A DNA stretch of 64,000 nucleotides, taken from the NCBI GenBank assembly GCA_010692425.1, contig JAAHHJ010000015.1, positions 168,717 through 232,716 on the forward strand, given 5' to 3'. Below the pieces are notes generated by a model. It was not told the origin of the DNA. It saw only the letters and a list, made by a program, of their open reading frames with translations, and made no database searches. This document shows positions 38,545 through 48,884 of the stretch, in pieces. Both the position numbers and the translations under genes were made by a program. The DNA comes from Symploca sp. SIO3C6. Lineage in GTDB: Bacteria; Cyanobacteriota; Cyanobacteriia; Cyanobacteriales; Coleofasciculaceae. How positions within the stretch are numbered: position 1 is the first letter of the stretch; each line of letters starts with the position of its first letter.

Positions 38545-39528
38545 ATGGTTAGTGTTTCTGATACTGCAAAACTTGATTTCATTAATTGTTTAAATCTGGA
38601 AGATCTTGAACATAAAATTTTTGATATATACGAGCAGATTGAAAGGGAAGGGTTTGTAATTATTCAGGCTTGGGATGCTTCTAAGGAAACGTTTAAAGGT
38701 GTTGCTGAGTTCTTTGGCCATATTCAAAATCACCCAAATGCAGATGAATTAGGAGTAATCAAAGTAAAGCCAGAACGCAAAAAGAAAGCGGAAGCTTATG
38801 AACGATTTATATCAAAAACTTCAGGTAATTTTTGGCCACATACAGATGGTGTTTATCTGGACGGTTTTTGTGTCTTAAATGATCAAGTTGTAAGGGTTAA
38901 ACCACCAACTTTTGTAATGCTACAATGTGTTCGCCCAGCTCAAGAGGGAGGGGTTAGCACATTAGTCGATACTCAGAAAATATTTGAGAAGCTTTGGGTA
39001 CAAAGCCCAGAATTGATGAAAATCGCGATTCAGCCAAGAACTATAAGTCATTGTGCTGAAAAGCACTTTTCAAGCTATAGTCCTCTTTTTGAACAACTTT
39101 CAGAGGGAAGGTGGAGAGTTCGTTTGCGTACAGATCTGATGTACATTGAGCCTTGGGCTTATTCCTCAGTAAAGCATGTTATCGAAAATTATCTCCATAA
39201 TCCCAAGGTGCGTAAGCTTCACTTATTGAAGGAAGGTCAAATATTGATCGTAGATAACTATCGCATGCTTCATGGTCGCAACGAAATCACTTTTGATGTT
39301 GACGATATTAATAAGTCTCGATTGCTACATAAAGCCTGGATTTGGGATGCATCTATAGATTACTTGCATTCTTTCCGAGATGTACCTCCAGATCCAAACA
39401 GCTTCAAAGCTTTTGATATGCATCATCCTCTCAACATAAATAAGCCCAATAAAATGCCTCGCCCCATTAAAACAGGTATTTACTTCCAGCCAAAACTAGA
39501 GGGCTTAACCTATGTCCAGCACCAATGA
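38545..39528 (+). CDS. TauD/TfdA-family Fe(II)/2-oxoglutarate dioxygenase
   Basis: The protein has 327 residues from the ATG at 38545, chosen over an in-frame GTG nine bases earlier because AGGTG then becomes its Shine-Dalgarno sequence. The iron ligands are His99 and Asp101 (FWPHTDGVYL) and His243 (YRMLHGRNEI), with downstream arginines for 2-oxoglutarate. VMLQCVRPAQEGGVSTLVDT is the family core. The last 60 residues (DVPPDPNSFKAFDMHHPLNI onward) extend beyond the usual domain. It overlaps the permease gene by 17 bases. Such enzymes hydroxylate amino acids, sulfonates or natural-product intermediates. The nearby TSUP permease, whose family exports sulfite or sulfonates, makes a sulfur-containing substrate possible but unproven. 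Confidence 0.85.
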   Translation: MVSVSDTAKLDFINCLNLEDLEHKIFDIYEQIEREGFVIIQAWDASKETFKGVAEFFGHIQNHPNADELGVIKVKPERKKKAEAYERFISKTSGNFWPHTDGVYLDGFCVLNDQVVRVKPPTFVMLQCVRPAQEGGVSTLVDTQKIFEKLWVQSPELMKIAIQPRTISHCAEKHFSSYSPLFEQLSEGRWRVRLRTDLMYIEPWAYSSVKHVIENYLHNPKVRKLHLLKEGQILIVDNYRMLHGRNEITFDVDDINKSRLLHKAWIWDASIDYLHSFRDVPPDPNSFKAFDMHHPLNINKPNKMPRPIKTGIYFQPKLEGLTYVQHQ

Positions 39529-40288
39529 TATTTCTGTCCTTGTGCTGCTAATGGTTGTCTCCTTTATCTTAAGCTATTTTGGAGCTTCAGTGGGTCTTGT
39601 CTTAGGTAATATTCGACTACCTTTGCTTGTCTATGCATTAGGTTCCTCTGTTAATGCCACGGGTACAAACCTGGGTATTTCTATCATGGGGGCATTGGCC
39701 GGTAGTTATTTTCACATGAGGGAAGGTCGTATTAATGTTAGGCTACTACTTTCGATTGGCATTCCTTCCATGATGGGCGCTATATTTAGTGTTTTTGCTT
39801 TGTCTCATGCTAGGCAAGATTGGGCAAAGATTTTGATCGGTTTGATGTTGATCTACTCTGCTTCTCAACTGACCAAACCTAAAGAATCTAACCTAAGTAA
39901 TAGAGAGTGGTCACTACGCTATAGCCTTTTCAGAGAAGGAGCTATTGGAATAGCTATAGGTGCACTTTCTGGCGCAGTAGGTCTCATGCTTAGTAGTATT
40001 CGGCTTCCCGCAATGATTCGAGTGTTAAACATTGATCCCAAGGAGGCAATTGGAACAAATTTGGCTATTAGTTTTGTAACTGGTTTGGCTGGTACACTTA
40101 CCAGTTTGTGGTTTTCGGGAACCAACCTATTAATTATTGCTACGGTTGCGCCAGCAACACTAGCCGGCTCCTATTTAGGTGCGCGATTTGTTGCTCAGAT
40201 AGATCCTCTGAAACTGCGTCGATTGCTTGCCTATACTTTAATGGGCACAGGTTGCTTTATGCTGGTTGAAAGCATTCAAAACCTCTGA
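39512..40288 (+). CDS. TSUP (TauE/SafE) family membrane permease
   Basis: The protein has 258 residues and about eight hydrophobic helices, arranged as two homologous halves. The repeated family signature is visible: GNIRLPLLVYALGSSVNATG in the first half and IRLPAMIRVLNIDPKEAIGT in the second. TSUP proteins move sulfite, sulfonates or other small organic anions across the inner membrane. The start lies inside the end of the dioxygenase gene (17-base overlap), so the two are translationally coupled. An exporter of the dioxygenase product or by-product is a reasonable inference. Confidence 0.85.
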   Translation: MSSTNDISVLVLLMVVSFILSYFGASVGLVLGNIRLPLLVYALGSSVNATGTNLGISIMGALAGSYFHMREGRINVRLLLSIGIPSMMGAIFSVFALSHARQDWAKILIGLMLIYSASQLTKPKESNLSNREWSLRYSLFREGAIGIAIGALSGAVGLMLSSIRLPAMIRVLNIDPKEAIGTNLAISFVTGLAGTLTSLWFSGTNLLIIATVAPATLAGSYLGARFVAQIDPLKLRRLLAYTLMGTGCFMLVESIQNL

Positions 40289-40496
40289 GGAAGCTGTAGC
40301 CATTTACTTGTCACATTTTGGTAGATATCTTAGGATTGATCTAGCAATTTTCAATTGGATGAAGTACAACCTTATTAGTTCTTAGACAGGGCAATTGTTA
40401 TCCAGGCAGCTCAAAATAATAATTTTCTTTTGTCTCTCACTCTCTCCCTCCTACTTTAATTAGGTGTAGCTCACTCAATCGAAAAGAACTATAAAT

Positions 40497-42428
40497 TCAA
40501 TTGAAAGGTCGGTATTGAATACTAAAATAAATACCATTCTCTTGTAATGTGTCTCCCCCAGTTTCTAGGTCAATTAAAGGAATACCCCAATCAATTCGGG
40601 CAGAAAAATTGTTACCTACTGGTAATAGTAAACTCAAGCCGACAGAAAAAATGGTACTAGTATCTATACTCTGTAGAGAGTTAGAGCTACTCCAAACAGT
40701 GCCAAAGTCAAAAAATGGAGCCAACTGTAACTTAGTCTGCCACTCAGGAATGCTCAGAATCGGGAAGCGGAGTTCAGCGGAAGCAAAAAAGCCATTATCA
40801 GCTTGTAAAATTCCCTGACGATAACCACGAACACTAAGTTGTCCGCCGACGCTAAACTTTTCTTGGGAGAGTAAGGCTTGATTGCTCAGTTGCAGATCGG
40901 AGTTTAATAACAAAATGACATCTGGTGCCAACAGACGCAAATAATCTGCCTGACCCCGCCATGACAAAAATCTACTATCAGGAATATCATCATTGACAGT
41001 AGCACCGAAAGCACCAATTCCCAAGCTAAATTTTGAACTCAAGGTCAGGATGTGTTGATTACTGCGCTGAGTGTATTGAGTCAAAAAGCGGAGGGTGGAA
41101 ATTGTGAGTTTGCCCTCTTCATTTGCTCCTTCATATAAACGAAATGGGCCAATATCATTCCAGCCCATAATACTTTGCAATTGATGCCGAGAAACAGTCA
41201 AACCTACAGTCAATTCTTCTGTAGGAGTTCGTAGGAGGGGCTGGCGATAGGTTAATTGATATTGACGATCTTTTAACTCAATGTCTAATAAATCTAAGGG
41301 TTCTGTAATGATACGATTTGTAGAGCGAGTTTGAGAGAAGGTAAAAGTGCCATTGTGGCGGTTGAGAGGGATAGTGTAGCTGAGATTATTCAAAGAGTTA
41401 CTGCCGATAGTGCCAACATAGCTGATGTCAAGGCGATCGCCAAATCCCAAGAGGTTTTTATGGCTTAGTTGAATTTGAGAGCCGATGCTACCAAAACTGG
41501 GAGAACGACGATTATCACTACTTAGCTGAACTGAAAAAGCGTTTGCTTCTTGGACATCAACTTTTAAAACACCCAAACCAGGTCTTGATCCTGTTGCCCA
41601 CTCAACTGATAAACTCTCAATTAGAGGATCACGCTGGAGCATTTGCAGGGCATCAAGCAAGCGCTTCTGTTCAAGGGGAGCTGTTGTTGCCGTCTCCAGT
41701 CGGCTGCGGACATACCTTGGTTGCAGTCGCCCTAATCCCGTAATTTCAATTGCCTCGACTTCCCTTAATCGATGTCTTGGAGTAGTACCAGATGGATTGG
41801 TTCTAAAGGTATTACTAACAGCTTGCTCATCGGCAGTTGTGCTCCCAGAGTTTATAGTTGATTGCTCATTGTTAATGGCAATCAACGATGCTTGTGAAGC
41901 CTGGGTGTAGTGCCTATTATGAACTATTAATGGTGAATTCTTGTCTCTAAAGTAGAGGAAGTACTCTTTAACCTGAATCTCTTCCTCTTTGAGGGCTGGC
42001 TTGTTTACAGTTGGGTAATAGAAACTTAAAAAATTTTCATTCAAGGGTTCAATATGAAAACTTTCTCCTGTAAAATCTGGGGCAATCGCTCTCAATTTAT
42101 CGGCTGAAGGCAAAACTATATCCTGGCTCGAAAACATCTCGCTACGGGCGGGATGTAAACTAAAAATATCTGTAATCTTGACACTTTTAGTTTCCTCAAT
42201 CAAAAGCTGAGTACTAGCAGAGTCAGTCAAATTTTTTGTTTCCAAGTTGCGCTCAGGTGTCAGCTGTGCGTTGACGAGGGAAACTGGGCAAGTTGAAAAT
42301 ATCACCGAATATAATAATGGCACAAAACCGAACTTCACTTTGTTCAAAGAAGAAACTACGGAAATGTCTTCTCTGTTGTTGGTTTGAGCCTTTACTCTTT
42401 GGGTTGCGCTATATCTGACTATTGGCAT
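40497..42428 (-). CDS. TpsB/FhaC-like outer-membrane transporter (ShlB/Omp85 superfamily)
   Basis: The protein has 643 residues. A signal-type hydrophobic segment lies near residues 32-55 (FGFVPLLYSVIFSTCPVSLV, then NAQ), followed by a long variable region. A POTRA domain is near 225-295 (REVEAIEITGLGRLQPRYVR, LQRDPLIESLSVEW) and a beta-barrel follows to the end. The diagnostic loop motif VRGYRQG is present. TpsB proteins export a partner TpsA protein through the outer membrane. No TpsA-like gene is adjacent, so its cargo must be elsewhere. The gene converges with the dioxygenase/permease unit. The N-terminal extension before the hydrophobic segment is about 30 residues and the true start could be internal. 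Confidence 0.87.
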   Translation of the reverse strand: MPIVRYSATQRVKAQTNNREDISVVSSLNKVKFGFVPLLYSVIFSTCPVSLVNAQLTPERNLETKNLTDSASTQLLIEETKSVKITDIFSLHPARSEMFSSQDIVLPSADKLRAIAPDFTGESFHIEPLNENFLSFYYPTVNKPALKEEEIQVKEYFLYFRDKNSPLIVHNRHYTQASQASLIAINNEQSTINSGSTTADEQAVSNTFRTNPSGTTPRHRLREVEAIEITGLGRLQPRYVRSRLETATTAPLEQKRLLDALQMLQRDPLIESLSVEWATGSRPGLGVLKVDVQEANAFSVQLSSDNRRSPSFGSIGSQIQLSHKNLLGFGDRLDISYVGTIGSNSLNNLSYTIPLNRHNGTFTFSQTRSTNRIITEPLDLLDIELKDRQYQLTYRQPLLRTPTEELTVGLTVSRHQLQSIMGWNDIGPFRLYEGANEEGKLTISTLRFLTQYTQRSNQHILTLSSKFSLGIGAFGATVNDDIPDSRFLSWRGQADYLRLLAPDVILLLNSDLQLSNQALLSQEKFSVGGQLSVRGYRQGILQADNGFFASAELRFPILSIPEWQTKLQLAPFFDFGTVWSSSNSLQSIDTSTIFSVGLSLLLPVGNNFSARIDWGIPLIDLETGGDTLQENGIYFSIQYRPFN

Positions 42429-42718
42429 TAGTAATTAAATTATTTGCACCCACTTCCTACTTCGTTTGTGACGCCACTGGCTAAGAAATACCAGCAAGCG
42501 CCAGCCATTCCCTTTGACTATCTGGATACTGAGCAACTAGAACCAAATAGAAAGAGTTAAGCAATTTTGAAAAAGCTTATTTTACTGCACAGCTAATGGT
42601 GTGAAATGTAGTCAAATAGTCTGTAATGCTTTAGTTAGAGATAATTAACAATTTCCATAAACCTTAAATTAGACTATTGAGTGGAGACTGGATCTCAATT
42701 AAGGGGGGAACAGAGAAC

Positions 42719-42745
42719 AGGGAATAGGGAATAGGGAATAGGGAG
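42719..42745. repeat. GGGAATA heptamer tandem repeat
   Basis: About three and a half copies of GGGAATA follow each other (cagggaatagggaatagg and on). This is an STRR-type low-complexity tract common between cyanobacterial genes. Confidence 0.7.
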
Positions 42746-42863
42746 CGGCTAAGAATGAATCAAAAACCTTAAGAACTTTCTTAGTTAATTACCAAAAGGG
42801 CAATGGGGACGTGAAGGCACACTCGCAGGTATTGGTGTAAATTTATACCATTTTTAAATTAAA

Positions 42864-42970
42864 ATAGCAGTACGTATTAAGGTTAGGACAAACTAAATCG
42901 CTAAAACTTTGTCAAATTCACCCCTTCTGCCTTCTGCCTTCTGCCCTGGAGCCTTGCGCGTAGCGCTATA
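42864..42970 (+). repeat. roughly 107-bp dispersed repeat, copy 1
   Basis: The sequence from ATAGCAGTACGTATTAAGG to GTAGCGCTATA recurs in inverted orientation at 51607-51714. The two copies agree almost base for base outside an internal TTCTGCC heptamer tract, where one has three heptamers and the other has CTTCTGCCCTGGAGC-type units. It has no coding capacity, which fits a small non-autonomous mobile or processing element. Confidence 0.8.
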
Positions 42971-43339
42971 TTGGGTGTAGGTGATAAGTTTTCGTTAAAA
43001 TACCTAATAACCAACACCTATTTATTTGTTATAAAAAATATAATTATAATTTCAATTTAAAAGATAGAGGATAAGCATTTTATTTAATCACTGCAAATCG
43101 TAATTACAAATTATTCAATCATTTTGATTAGCATGTATATTAAATAATAAAATCCAACTTGCGATTGAAACTTTTCCTGCTTTTACAAAGTTTATTATTT
43201 CACAATTATTATGAATAAGTTTTCTTAATAGAAATATTGTCAGTATTTGAGTTTATATGTAAACCTGATGAATGCAGATATTATTCTGTCTTTTTTTCAA
43301 TCATCAACAAAAAATAACCTCAAACTGGAGATAGTCAGC

Positions 43340-43555
43340 ATGGAAACTATCAAGCTAAAAATAGAAGGTATGGGCTGCAATGGCTGTGCTGCCAAAGTCG
43401 AGAAATTGATTCAAGGCGTTGCTGGTGTTATTGAGTGCAATGTCAATTTTGAAGTCGAGCAAGCAACTGTTAGCTACAATCCTCAAAAAACAAATTTTGC
43501 CAGGATTCAGCAAGCTGTTAAAGGTGCTGGATATGGTGCTTCTCCAACTATGTAA
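43340..43555 (+). CDS. stand-alone heavy-metal-associated (HMA) domain protein
   Basis: The protein has 71 residues from the ATG METIKLKIEGMGCNGCAAKV, chosen over a distant TTG because GGAG lies nine bases before it. The ferredoxin-like HMA domain has the metal-binding CNGC (GMGCNGCA). It resembles copper chaperones such as Atx1/CopZ. It is followed 241 bases later by a P1B ATPase whose own N-terminal HMA domain is very similar (GVIECNVNFEVEQATVSYNP here, [20 protein letters not shown] there). It likely delivers Cu(I) to that pump. The pair looks like a local duplication. Confidence 0.88.
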   Translation: METIKLKIEGMGCNGCAAKVEKLIQGVAGVIECNVNFEVEQATVSYNPQKTNFARIQQAVKGAGYGASPTM

Positions 43556-43796
43556 ATGATTATAAATGAAGTGGTTTGCTCTTTGTAGTAAGTCGAGTAA
43601 ACTACAAAGTAATGATGATTTATGCCAATTCATTAAACTTTTGCAGTAGATTATAATTCTACCCTTAGATGTAGTCTATTCCATCTGTTGTAAAGTTAAA
43701 GTGAATTGGTATTATTTTTGTAAGTCTGCACTACCTAATTAATTTTTGTATTTAGCTTTCCAACTAGAAAATAAACATCAACTTGAAATCGTCGAT

Positions 43797-46067
43797 ATGG
43801 ATACTCTCACTCTGAAACTACAAGGCATGAGCTGTACCTACTGCGCGGGAAATATCGAGAAAGTCATTAACAACCTTTCCGGTGTCGTTGAGTGCAATGT
43901 CAACTTCGGAGTTGAGCAAGCAACTGTTCGCTACAACCCCAAGAAAATCAACCTCGCCACGATCCAAAAAGCTATTAAAGATGCCGGATATGGTGCTTCT
44001 CCGGTAGAAAAAATAGATAGTAATCAAGATAGTGCTTCCTCAAAATTTGAGAGTATCCAACAGCAACAACTGCTGCTTAAACTCATAGTTTCAGGCATAG
44101 TTAGTTTCATCCTCATGGTGGGTGGATTACCGATGATGACTGGTATCCATCTCCCCTTCATTCCCAAATGGTTGCATAATCCTTGGCTGCAACTAGCTTT
44201 AACTACACCAGTACAGTTCTGGTGTGGATTTTCCTTTTATCGTAGTGCTTGGAAAGCTCTTAAGCACCGTAGCGCTGATATGAATAGTCTGATTGTTATT
44301 GGTACCAGTGCCGCCTATTTTTACTCGCTTTTTGCCACACTTTTCCCTCAGTTTTTGATAGAAAAAGAGCTAGATATAGCCTTTTATTATGAAAGCGCAG
44401 CGATGATAATCTGCTTAGTTATACTAGGACGATTCTTGAGAAATCGCGCCAAGAAAAGAACTTCTGAAGCCATTGGTAAACTTCTTGGTTTACAAGCCAA
44501 AACAGCGCGAGTCATTCGCCAAGGTCAAGCAGTAGATTTACCACTGGATCAAGTCGAAGTAGGTGATTTGGTTCTCGTGCGCCCAGGAGAGACTATCCCT
44601 GTTGATGGTATTGTACTCGAAGGCGACTCTACAGTTGATGAAGCGATGGTAACTGGTGAGAGTTGGCCGGTTGACAAGCAGCCAGGAGATGAAGTAATAG
44701 GGGCAACAATTAATAAACAAGGCAGTTTAAAGTTAAGGGCATCAAGAGTAGGAAGCGAAACACTCTTAGCTCAGATTGTGCAGTTGGTGCGGCAAGCCCA
44801 GGGAGCTAAAGCACCGATTCAGCAGTTAGCTGATAGAGTCACAGCCTGGTTTGTACCAGGAGTGATGGCAACTGCCACCGCTACTTTCTTGATTTGGATG
44901 GCTGTGGAGAACGATCCAACTCTAGCCATAATTGCCAGCGTCAGCGTACTAATTATCGCCTGTCCCTGTGCCTTGGGTTTAGCAACACCAACTTCGGTAA
45001 TGGTAGGCACTGGTGTCGGTGCTCAAAATAACATCTTGATCAAAGGGGGAGATAGCCTAGAAATCGCCCATAAAATTGAGGTGATTATGCTCGATAAAAC
45101 CGGCACACTCACAGAAGGAAAACCGATGGTTACTGACTATGTAACCGTTAGGGGAACAGCCAATAGCAATGAAATCAGGCTGTTAACCTTAGCAGCAGCA
45201 GTGGAGTTTAACTCCGGGCATCCTTTAGCAGAAGCGGTGGTGCGCTATGCCCAAGCCCAGGGTATAGAGATAGGTAAGGGAGTTTTTCTAGAAGTGGAAA
45301 AGTTTGAGGCGGTTGGGGGTGCAGGTGTGCAAGCTTTGGTTAAGGGTCAGTTAGTGCAAATCGGCACTTCCCGTTGGCTTGAGGAAATGGGCATTAGTAC
45401 CCAGGCTTTACAACACCATCAGCGCAAGTTGGAGGCAGCAGGTAAAACTACGGCTTTGATTGCTGTTGATGGATGCCTTGAGGGGATAGTGGGAATCACC
45501 GATATCCTCAAATCTTCTTCTGTCGAGGCTCTCAATTCACTGCGAACCTTGGGTTTGGAAGTAGTAATGCTCACGGGTGATAATTGGCAAACTGCTGAAG
45601 CAATCGCTTCTTTAGTGGGAATTGATCACGTTGTAGCTCAAGTGCTACCTGAGCAAAAAGCAGAACAAGTCAGACTACTGCAAGAACAAGGCAAAGTTGT
45701 AGCTATGGTAGGAGATGGGATTAATGATGCCCCTGCTTTGGCTCAAGCAGATGTCGGCATTGCCATTGGCACTGGTACAGATGTGGCAATTGCTGCGAGT
45801 GATATCACTTTGATTTCTGGCAATCTCACCGGCATTGTCAGTGCGATTCAACTGAGTCGCGCCACGATGAAGAATATTCGCCAAAATCTGTTTTTTGCCT
45901 TTATTTATAATTTTGTCGGTATTCCAGTTGCTGCTGGTATTTTCTACCCATTTACAGATTTGCTACTCAATCCAATTATTGCTGGTGGAGCAATGGCTTT
46001 TAGTTCAGTTTCTGTAGTTACCAACGCTCTGCGTTTGCGCAAGTTTAAACCTGTGATTAACATATAA
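43797..46067 (+). CDS. P1B-type copper-transporting ATPase
   Basis: The protein has 756 residues from the [19 protein letters not shown]. An N-terminal HMA domain carries Cys13-x-x-Cys16. Eight membrane helices surround an actuator domain with TGES, an ion-pathway CPC motif ([14 protein letters not shown]), phosphorylation DKTGTLTEG, the nucleotide-binding HP ([10 protein letters not shown]) and hinge [19 protein letters not shown] with a GMxCxxC domain indicates Cu(I) (P1B-1) transport, out of the cytosol or into thylakoids (PacS/CtaA role). Upstream in-frame codons to 43746 lack a good start. It is likely co-regulated with the preceding small HMA gene. No copper repressor gene is in view. 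Confidence 0.93.
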   Translation: MDTLTLKLQGMSCTYCAGNIEKVINNLSGVVECNVNFGVEQATVRYNPKKINLATIQKAIKDAGYGASPVEKIDSNQDSASSKFESIQQQQLLLKLIVSGIVSFILMVGGLPMMTGIHLPFIPKWLHNPWLQLALTTPVQFWCGFSFYRSAWKALKHRSADMNSLIVIGTSAAYFYSLFATLFPQFLIEKELDIAFYYESAAMIICLVILGRFLRNRAKKRTSEAIGKLLGLQAKTARVIRQGQAVDLPLDQVEVGDLVLVRPGETIPVDGIVLEGDSTVDEAMVTGESWPVDKQPGDEVIGATINKQGSLKLRASRVGSETLLAQIVQLVRQAQGAKAPIQQLADRVTAWFVPGVMATATATFLIWMAVENDPTLAIIASVSVLIIACPCALGLATPTSVMVGTGVGAQNNILIKGGDSLEIAHKIEVIMLDKTGTLTEGKPMVTDYVTVRGTANSNEIRLLTLAAAVEFNSGHPLAEAVVRYAQAQGIEIGKGVFLEVEKFEAVGGAGVQALVKGQLVQIGTSRWLEEMGISTQALQHHQRKLEAAGKTTALIAVDGCLEGIVGITDILKSSSVEALNSLRTLGLEVVMLTGDNWQTAEAIASLVGIDHVVAQVLPEQKAEQVRLLQEQGKVVAMVGDGINDAPALAQADVGIAIGTGTDVAIAASDITLISGNLTGIVSAIQLSRATMKNIRQNLFFAFIYNFVGIPVAAGIFYPFTDLLLNPIIAGGAMAFSSVSVVTNALRLRKFKPVINI

Positions 46068-47040
46068 CTACCTCAAGTGACAATGGCTGATTAATATTTT
46101 GTTTGTGAAGAATATTTTAATAATATAGCTATCTCTGATAGCTATTTCTATGTTAATTAAGATTATTTTAATTTATGTTAAATTACTTGCTTTTAAGAAA
46201 ATGTCAATGTAATAATTACGTAGGCAAACATCTACTAGAGAATTTAGGCTTAGTTGCTCTAGACATCTATTAGTTTTTTGAGACCGATGTGAGTTGGTAA
46301 TTGCAATGTGTATAGGAGCAGTCTACTAATGATTGAAAAAGGCTATTGGTCAGCTAAATTAGATTTATCGATTCCTGATTAGTTTTATTAATTGCTATTG
46401 CTAAAATATCTCAAGAATAACTCTAGAAATAGCAAAGAAGCTATTGCATACAATATTTGCGCATTTTCTCAAAAGACGTGATTTTTCATGTCTGTCCTAA
46501 GACCATAAAACTAATAGTTTTGATGGCAGAGTCTCACTACGGTGTTAAGCTTTGTAAAAGCTGCCACTTTGGCAATAAAGTTTAATTTTCTTGTGGTTTG
46601 ATCGTCTAAAGTTAGCTGTGTTTGTTGACACCTACTTATTGAAATGCCTCTTCAGAGATGGCTAGTACCAATTTTCTTCAAGGTTGATAAATATGAGAGT
46701 ACTGAAACTTTGGTTCAATCTAGAAGTATGTCTCTCTATATCTCTCAAAATTTTAGAAAAATGGCAAAGCTCAGCTTTTGGCTTCTGCCAGGCAGTATGA
46801 AATAGGCTTTGCTAGATGCAAACGTCTAGGATAAAAGTTTCGAGTAAAATGAGTGGTCTCTAAATAATGATTTCACTATCTCTCCTTGCCATAGCAGTGG
46901 GGATAGTTAAACCCCCCCTGGGAAGGAGGTGATTGCACTCGTCCCTTTGCTGTAATCGGTACCAAACTAATCTAGGGATTTACATAATTGGTGTTCAAAC
47001 TCTAGTCAAAAAATGTAGAACAATTCAGGAGAAACTCTGC
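46068..47040. other. intergenic region before the sugar-nucleotide cluster
   Basis: About 0.97 kb, AT-rich in its first half, without a recognisable gene. Just before the rfbF frame is AAGGAGGTGA (46923-46932), a near-perfect anti-16S sequence, directly followed by an in-frame TTG. The distance is too short for normal initiation, and the conserved protein starts 108 bases later. The promoter of the cluster is not obvious. Confidence 0.5.
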
Positions 47041-47892
47041 GTGAAAGTAGGAATTCTTGCCGGTGGCCTTGGCACTCGTCTTGCCGAAGAGACTGAGACT
47101 AAACCTAAGCCAATGGTAGAAATTGGCGGGCGACCAATTATGTGGCACATTATGAAGCATTATGCCCATTATGGCTTCAATGAATTTGTCATCGCCCTAG
47201 GGTATAAAGCTGAGGTCATTAAGAAGTACATGGTGGACTACTGCGACCTCAATAGCAATCTAACCGTAAATTTGAGAAATGGCGAAGTCAGAAAGCATGG
47301 TGGTGAGCAAACCAATTGGACAGTAGATTTAATTGATACCGGCATCGGCACCAATACTGGTGGTCGAATTAAGCGCCTCGCACCTTACATGGGCAATGAA
47401 ACCTTTATGTTGACTTGGGGAGATGGGGTATCAGACATTAATTTGCATGAATTACTTAAATTCCATCGCTCTCACGGTAAACTAGCTACCCTGACTGCAG
47501 TCAGACCACCAGCCCGTTTTGGTCACCTTGATCTCGAAGGAGACCAAATTGTCGAATTCTCCGAAAAAGTCCAGACCAAAGAGGGCTGGATCAATGGTGC
47601 TTTTTTTGTCCTGGAGCCAGAAATATTTGATTATATTGAAAGCGATGATACCCAGTGGGAAAAAGCACCACTGGAGGGATTAGCGAAAGACGGTCAACTA
47701 ATGGCCTACAAACATAACTCGTTCTGGCAATGCATGGACACCTTGCGCGATAAGCGCAAGTTGGAAACTATTTGGCAGAGCGGCAATGCACCTTGGAAAA
47801 TTTGGGAGGAAAAAGATGCGAGTACTACTAACGGGTCACAAGGGCTACATCGGGACGGTGCTGGTACCTATGCTACTAGCGGCAGGGCATGA
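47041..47892 (+). CDS. rfbF: glucose-1-phosphate cytidylyltransferase
   Basis: The protein has 283 residues from the GTG at 47041 ([20 protein letters not shown]), with AGGAG nine bases upstream. The nucleotidyl-transferase loop [31 protein letters not shown] and [11 protein letters not shown] are diagnostic. It makes CDP-glucose from CTP and glucose-1-phosphate, the entry to CDP-deoxysugars. RfbF proteins normally end near APWKIW at about residue 257. Here the frame runs on 26 residues ([12 protein letters not shown] onward) and overlaps the next gene by 77 bases, so the C-terminal tail is probably an added extension. No CDP-glucose 4,6-dehydratase (rfbG) is in the window. Confidence 0.93.
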   Translation: MKVGILAGGLGTRLAEETETKPKPMVEIGGRPIMWHIMKHYAHYGFNEFVIALGYKAEVIKKYMVDYCDLNSNLTVNLRNGEVRKHGGEQTNWTVDLIDTGIGTNTGGRIKRLAPYMGNETFMLTWGDGVSDINLHELLKFHRSHGKLATLTAVRPPARFGHLDLEGDQIVEFSEKVQTKEGWINGAFFVLEPEIFDYIESDDTQWEKAPLEGLAKDGQLMAYKHNSFWQCMDTLRDKRKLETIWQSGNAPWKIWEEKDASTTNGSQGLHRDGAGTYATSGRA

Positions 47893-48868
47893 GGTTGTAG
47901 GCTACGATAGCGACTTGTATGAGCAAAGTACCTTTGGAGAGGGAATTAAAGATATTCCGGAAATAAGAAAGGATATCCGTGAGGTTGAAATTTCCGAGCT
48001 TGAAGGCTTTGATGCCGTGCTTCATCTGGCAGGGCTTTCCAATGACCCACTGGGCAATCTCAATCCCAATTTAACCTATGAAATCAATCACGCTGCCTCA
48101 GTGCGTCTAGCCCAGTTGAGCAAAAAAGCAGGCATTGGACGCTACATCTTTTCCTCTTCCTGTAGCAACTATGGTGCAGGAGGGCAGGATTGGCTCAACG
48201 AAGAATCTCCCTTCAACCCAGTTACACCCTATGGCACTTCCAAAGTAAGGGTTGAGCAGGATGTTAGTACCTTAGCTGACGATAACTTCTGTCCTACCTT
48301 CCTGCGTAATGCTACTGCTTACGGCGTCTCACCCCGCCTGCGTTTTGATCTAGTTCTTAATAACTTAGTAGCTTGGGCATTTACTACAGGGAAAGTCTTT
48401 ATCAAAAGCGATGGCACTCCCTGGCGTCCAATTGTCCATATTGAAGATATATCTCGGGCGTTTCTAGCCGTGCTACAGGCACCGCGCGAATTGGTTTATA
48501 ACCAAGCCTTTAACGTGGGGCGTAACGAAGATAACTATCAGATTCGAGACTTGGCAAATATTGTCAAAGAAACAGTACCTGGCTGCGAGATTGAGTATGC
48601 CAAAGATGCTGGACCTGATAAGCGCTGCTATCGAGTTGACTGTAGCAAAATTGCCAAAACCTTGTCAGAGTTCCAACCCCAGTGGGATGCTCGCAAAGGA
48701 GCGCAAGAACTCTACGCAGCTTATCAAAAAGTTGGTCTAACCCTAGAAGAATTTGAAGGTCCAAAATACCAGCGCATAGCTCACATCAAACAATTGCTCA
48801 GCAGTGGGCGATTAAATGAAAACCTGCGCTGGAAAACTTCTGCACCTGTAACTACTGCCGCAAGTTAA
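47816..48868 (+). CDS. NAD-dependent epimerase/dehydratase (extended SDR)
   Basis: The protein has 350 residues from the [20 protein letters not shown], with GGAGG seven bases upstream inside the end of rfbF. The Rossmann motif is TGHKGYIG and the catalytic site is SSSCSNYG with YGTSK (Tyr-x-x-x-Lys). [18 protein letters not shown] is typical of nucleotide-sugar epimerases and dehydratases. It acts on an NDP-sugar, presumably the CDP-glucose product of its neighbour or a derivative. The exact reaction (4,6-dehydration, epimerisation or reduction) cannot be told. The overlap with rfbF implies translational coupling. The next gene follows after 16 bases. Confidence 0.92.
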   Translation: MRVLLTGHKGYIGTVLVPMLLAAGHEVVGYDSDLYEQSTFGEGIKDIPEIRKDIREVEISELEGFDAVLHLAGLSNDPLGNLNPNLTYEINHAASVRLAQLSKKAGIGRYIFSSSCSNYGAGGQDWLNEESPFNPVTPYGTSKVRVEQDVSTLADDNFCPTFLRNATAYGVSPRLRFDLVLNNLVAWAFTTGKVFIKSDGTPWRPIVHIEDISRAFLAVLQAPRELVYNQAFNVGRNEDNYQIRDLANIVKETVPGCEIEYAKDAGPDKRCYRVDCSKIAKTLSEFQPQWDARKGAQELYAAYQKVGLTLEEFEGPKYQRIAHIKQLLSSGRLNENLRWKTSAPVTTAAS

Positions 48869-48884
48869 CGAGGAATGCCAAGTA

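Larger units (their letters stand above)
42429..43339. other. intergenic region rich in short repeats
   Basis: This stretch of about 0.9 kb between divergent genes holds a heptamer array and one copy of a roughly 107-bp dispersed repeat, both listed separately. The right third is strongly AT-rich. I see no gene; the in-frame TTG at 43247 of the metal-binding ORF has no Shine-Dalgarno sequence. Confidence 0.55.

Noticed and set aside
46923..46935. AAGGAGGTGA followed by TTG as the rfbF start
   Set aside because: Only three bases separate the Shine-Dalgarno core from the TTG, and the conserved protein begins at the GTG 108 bases later, which has its own AGGAG.
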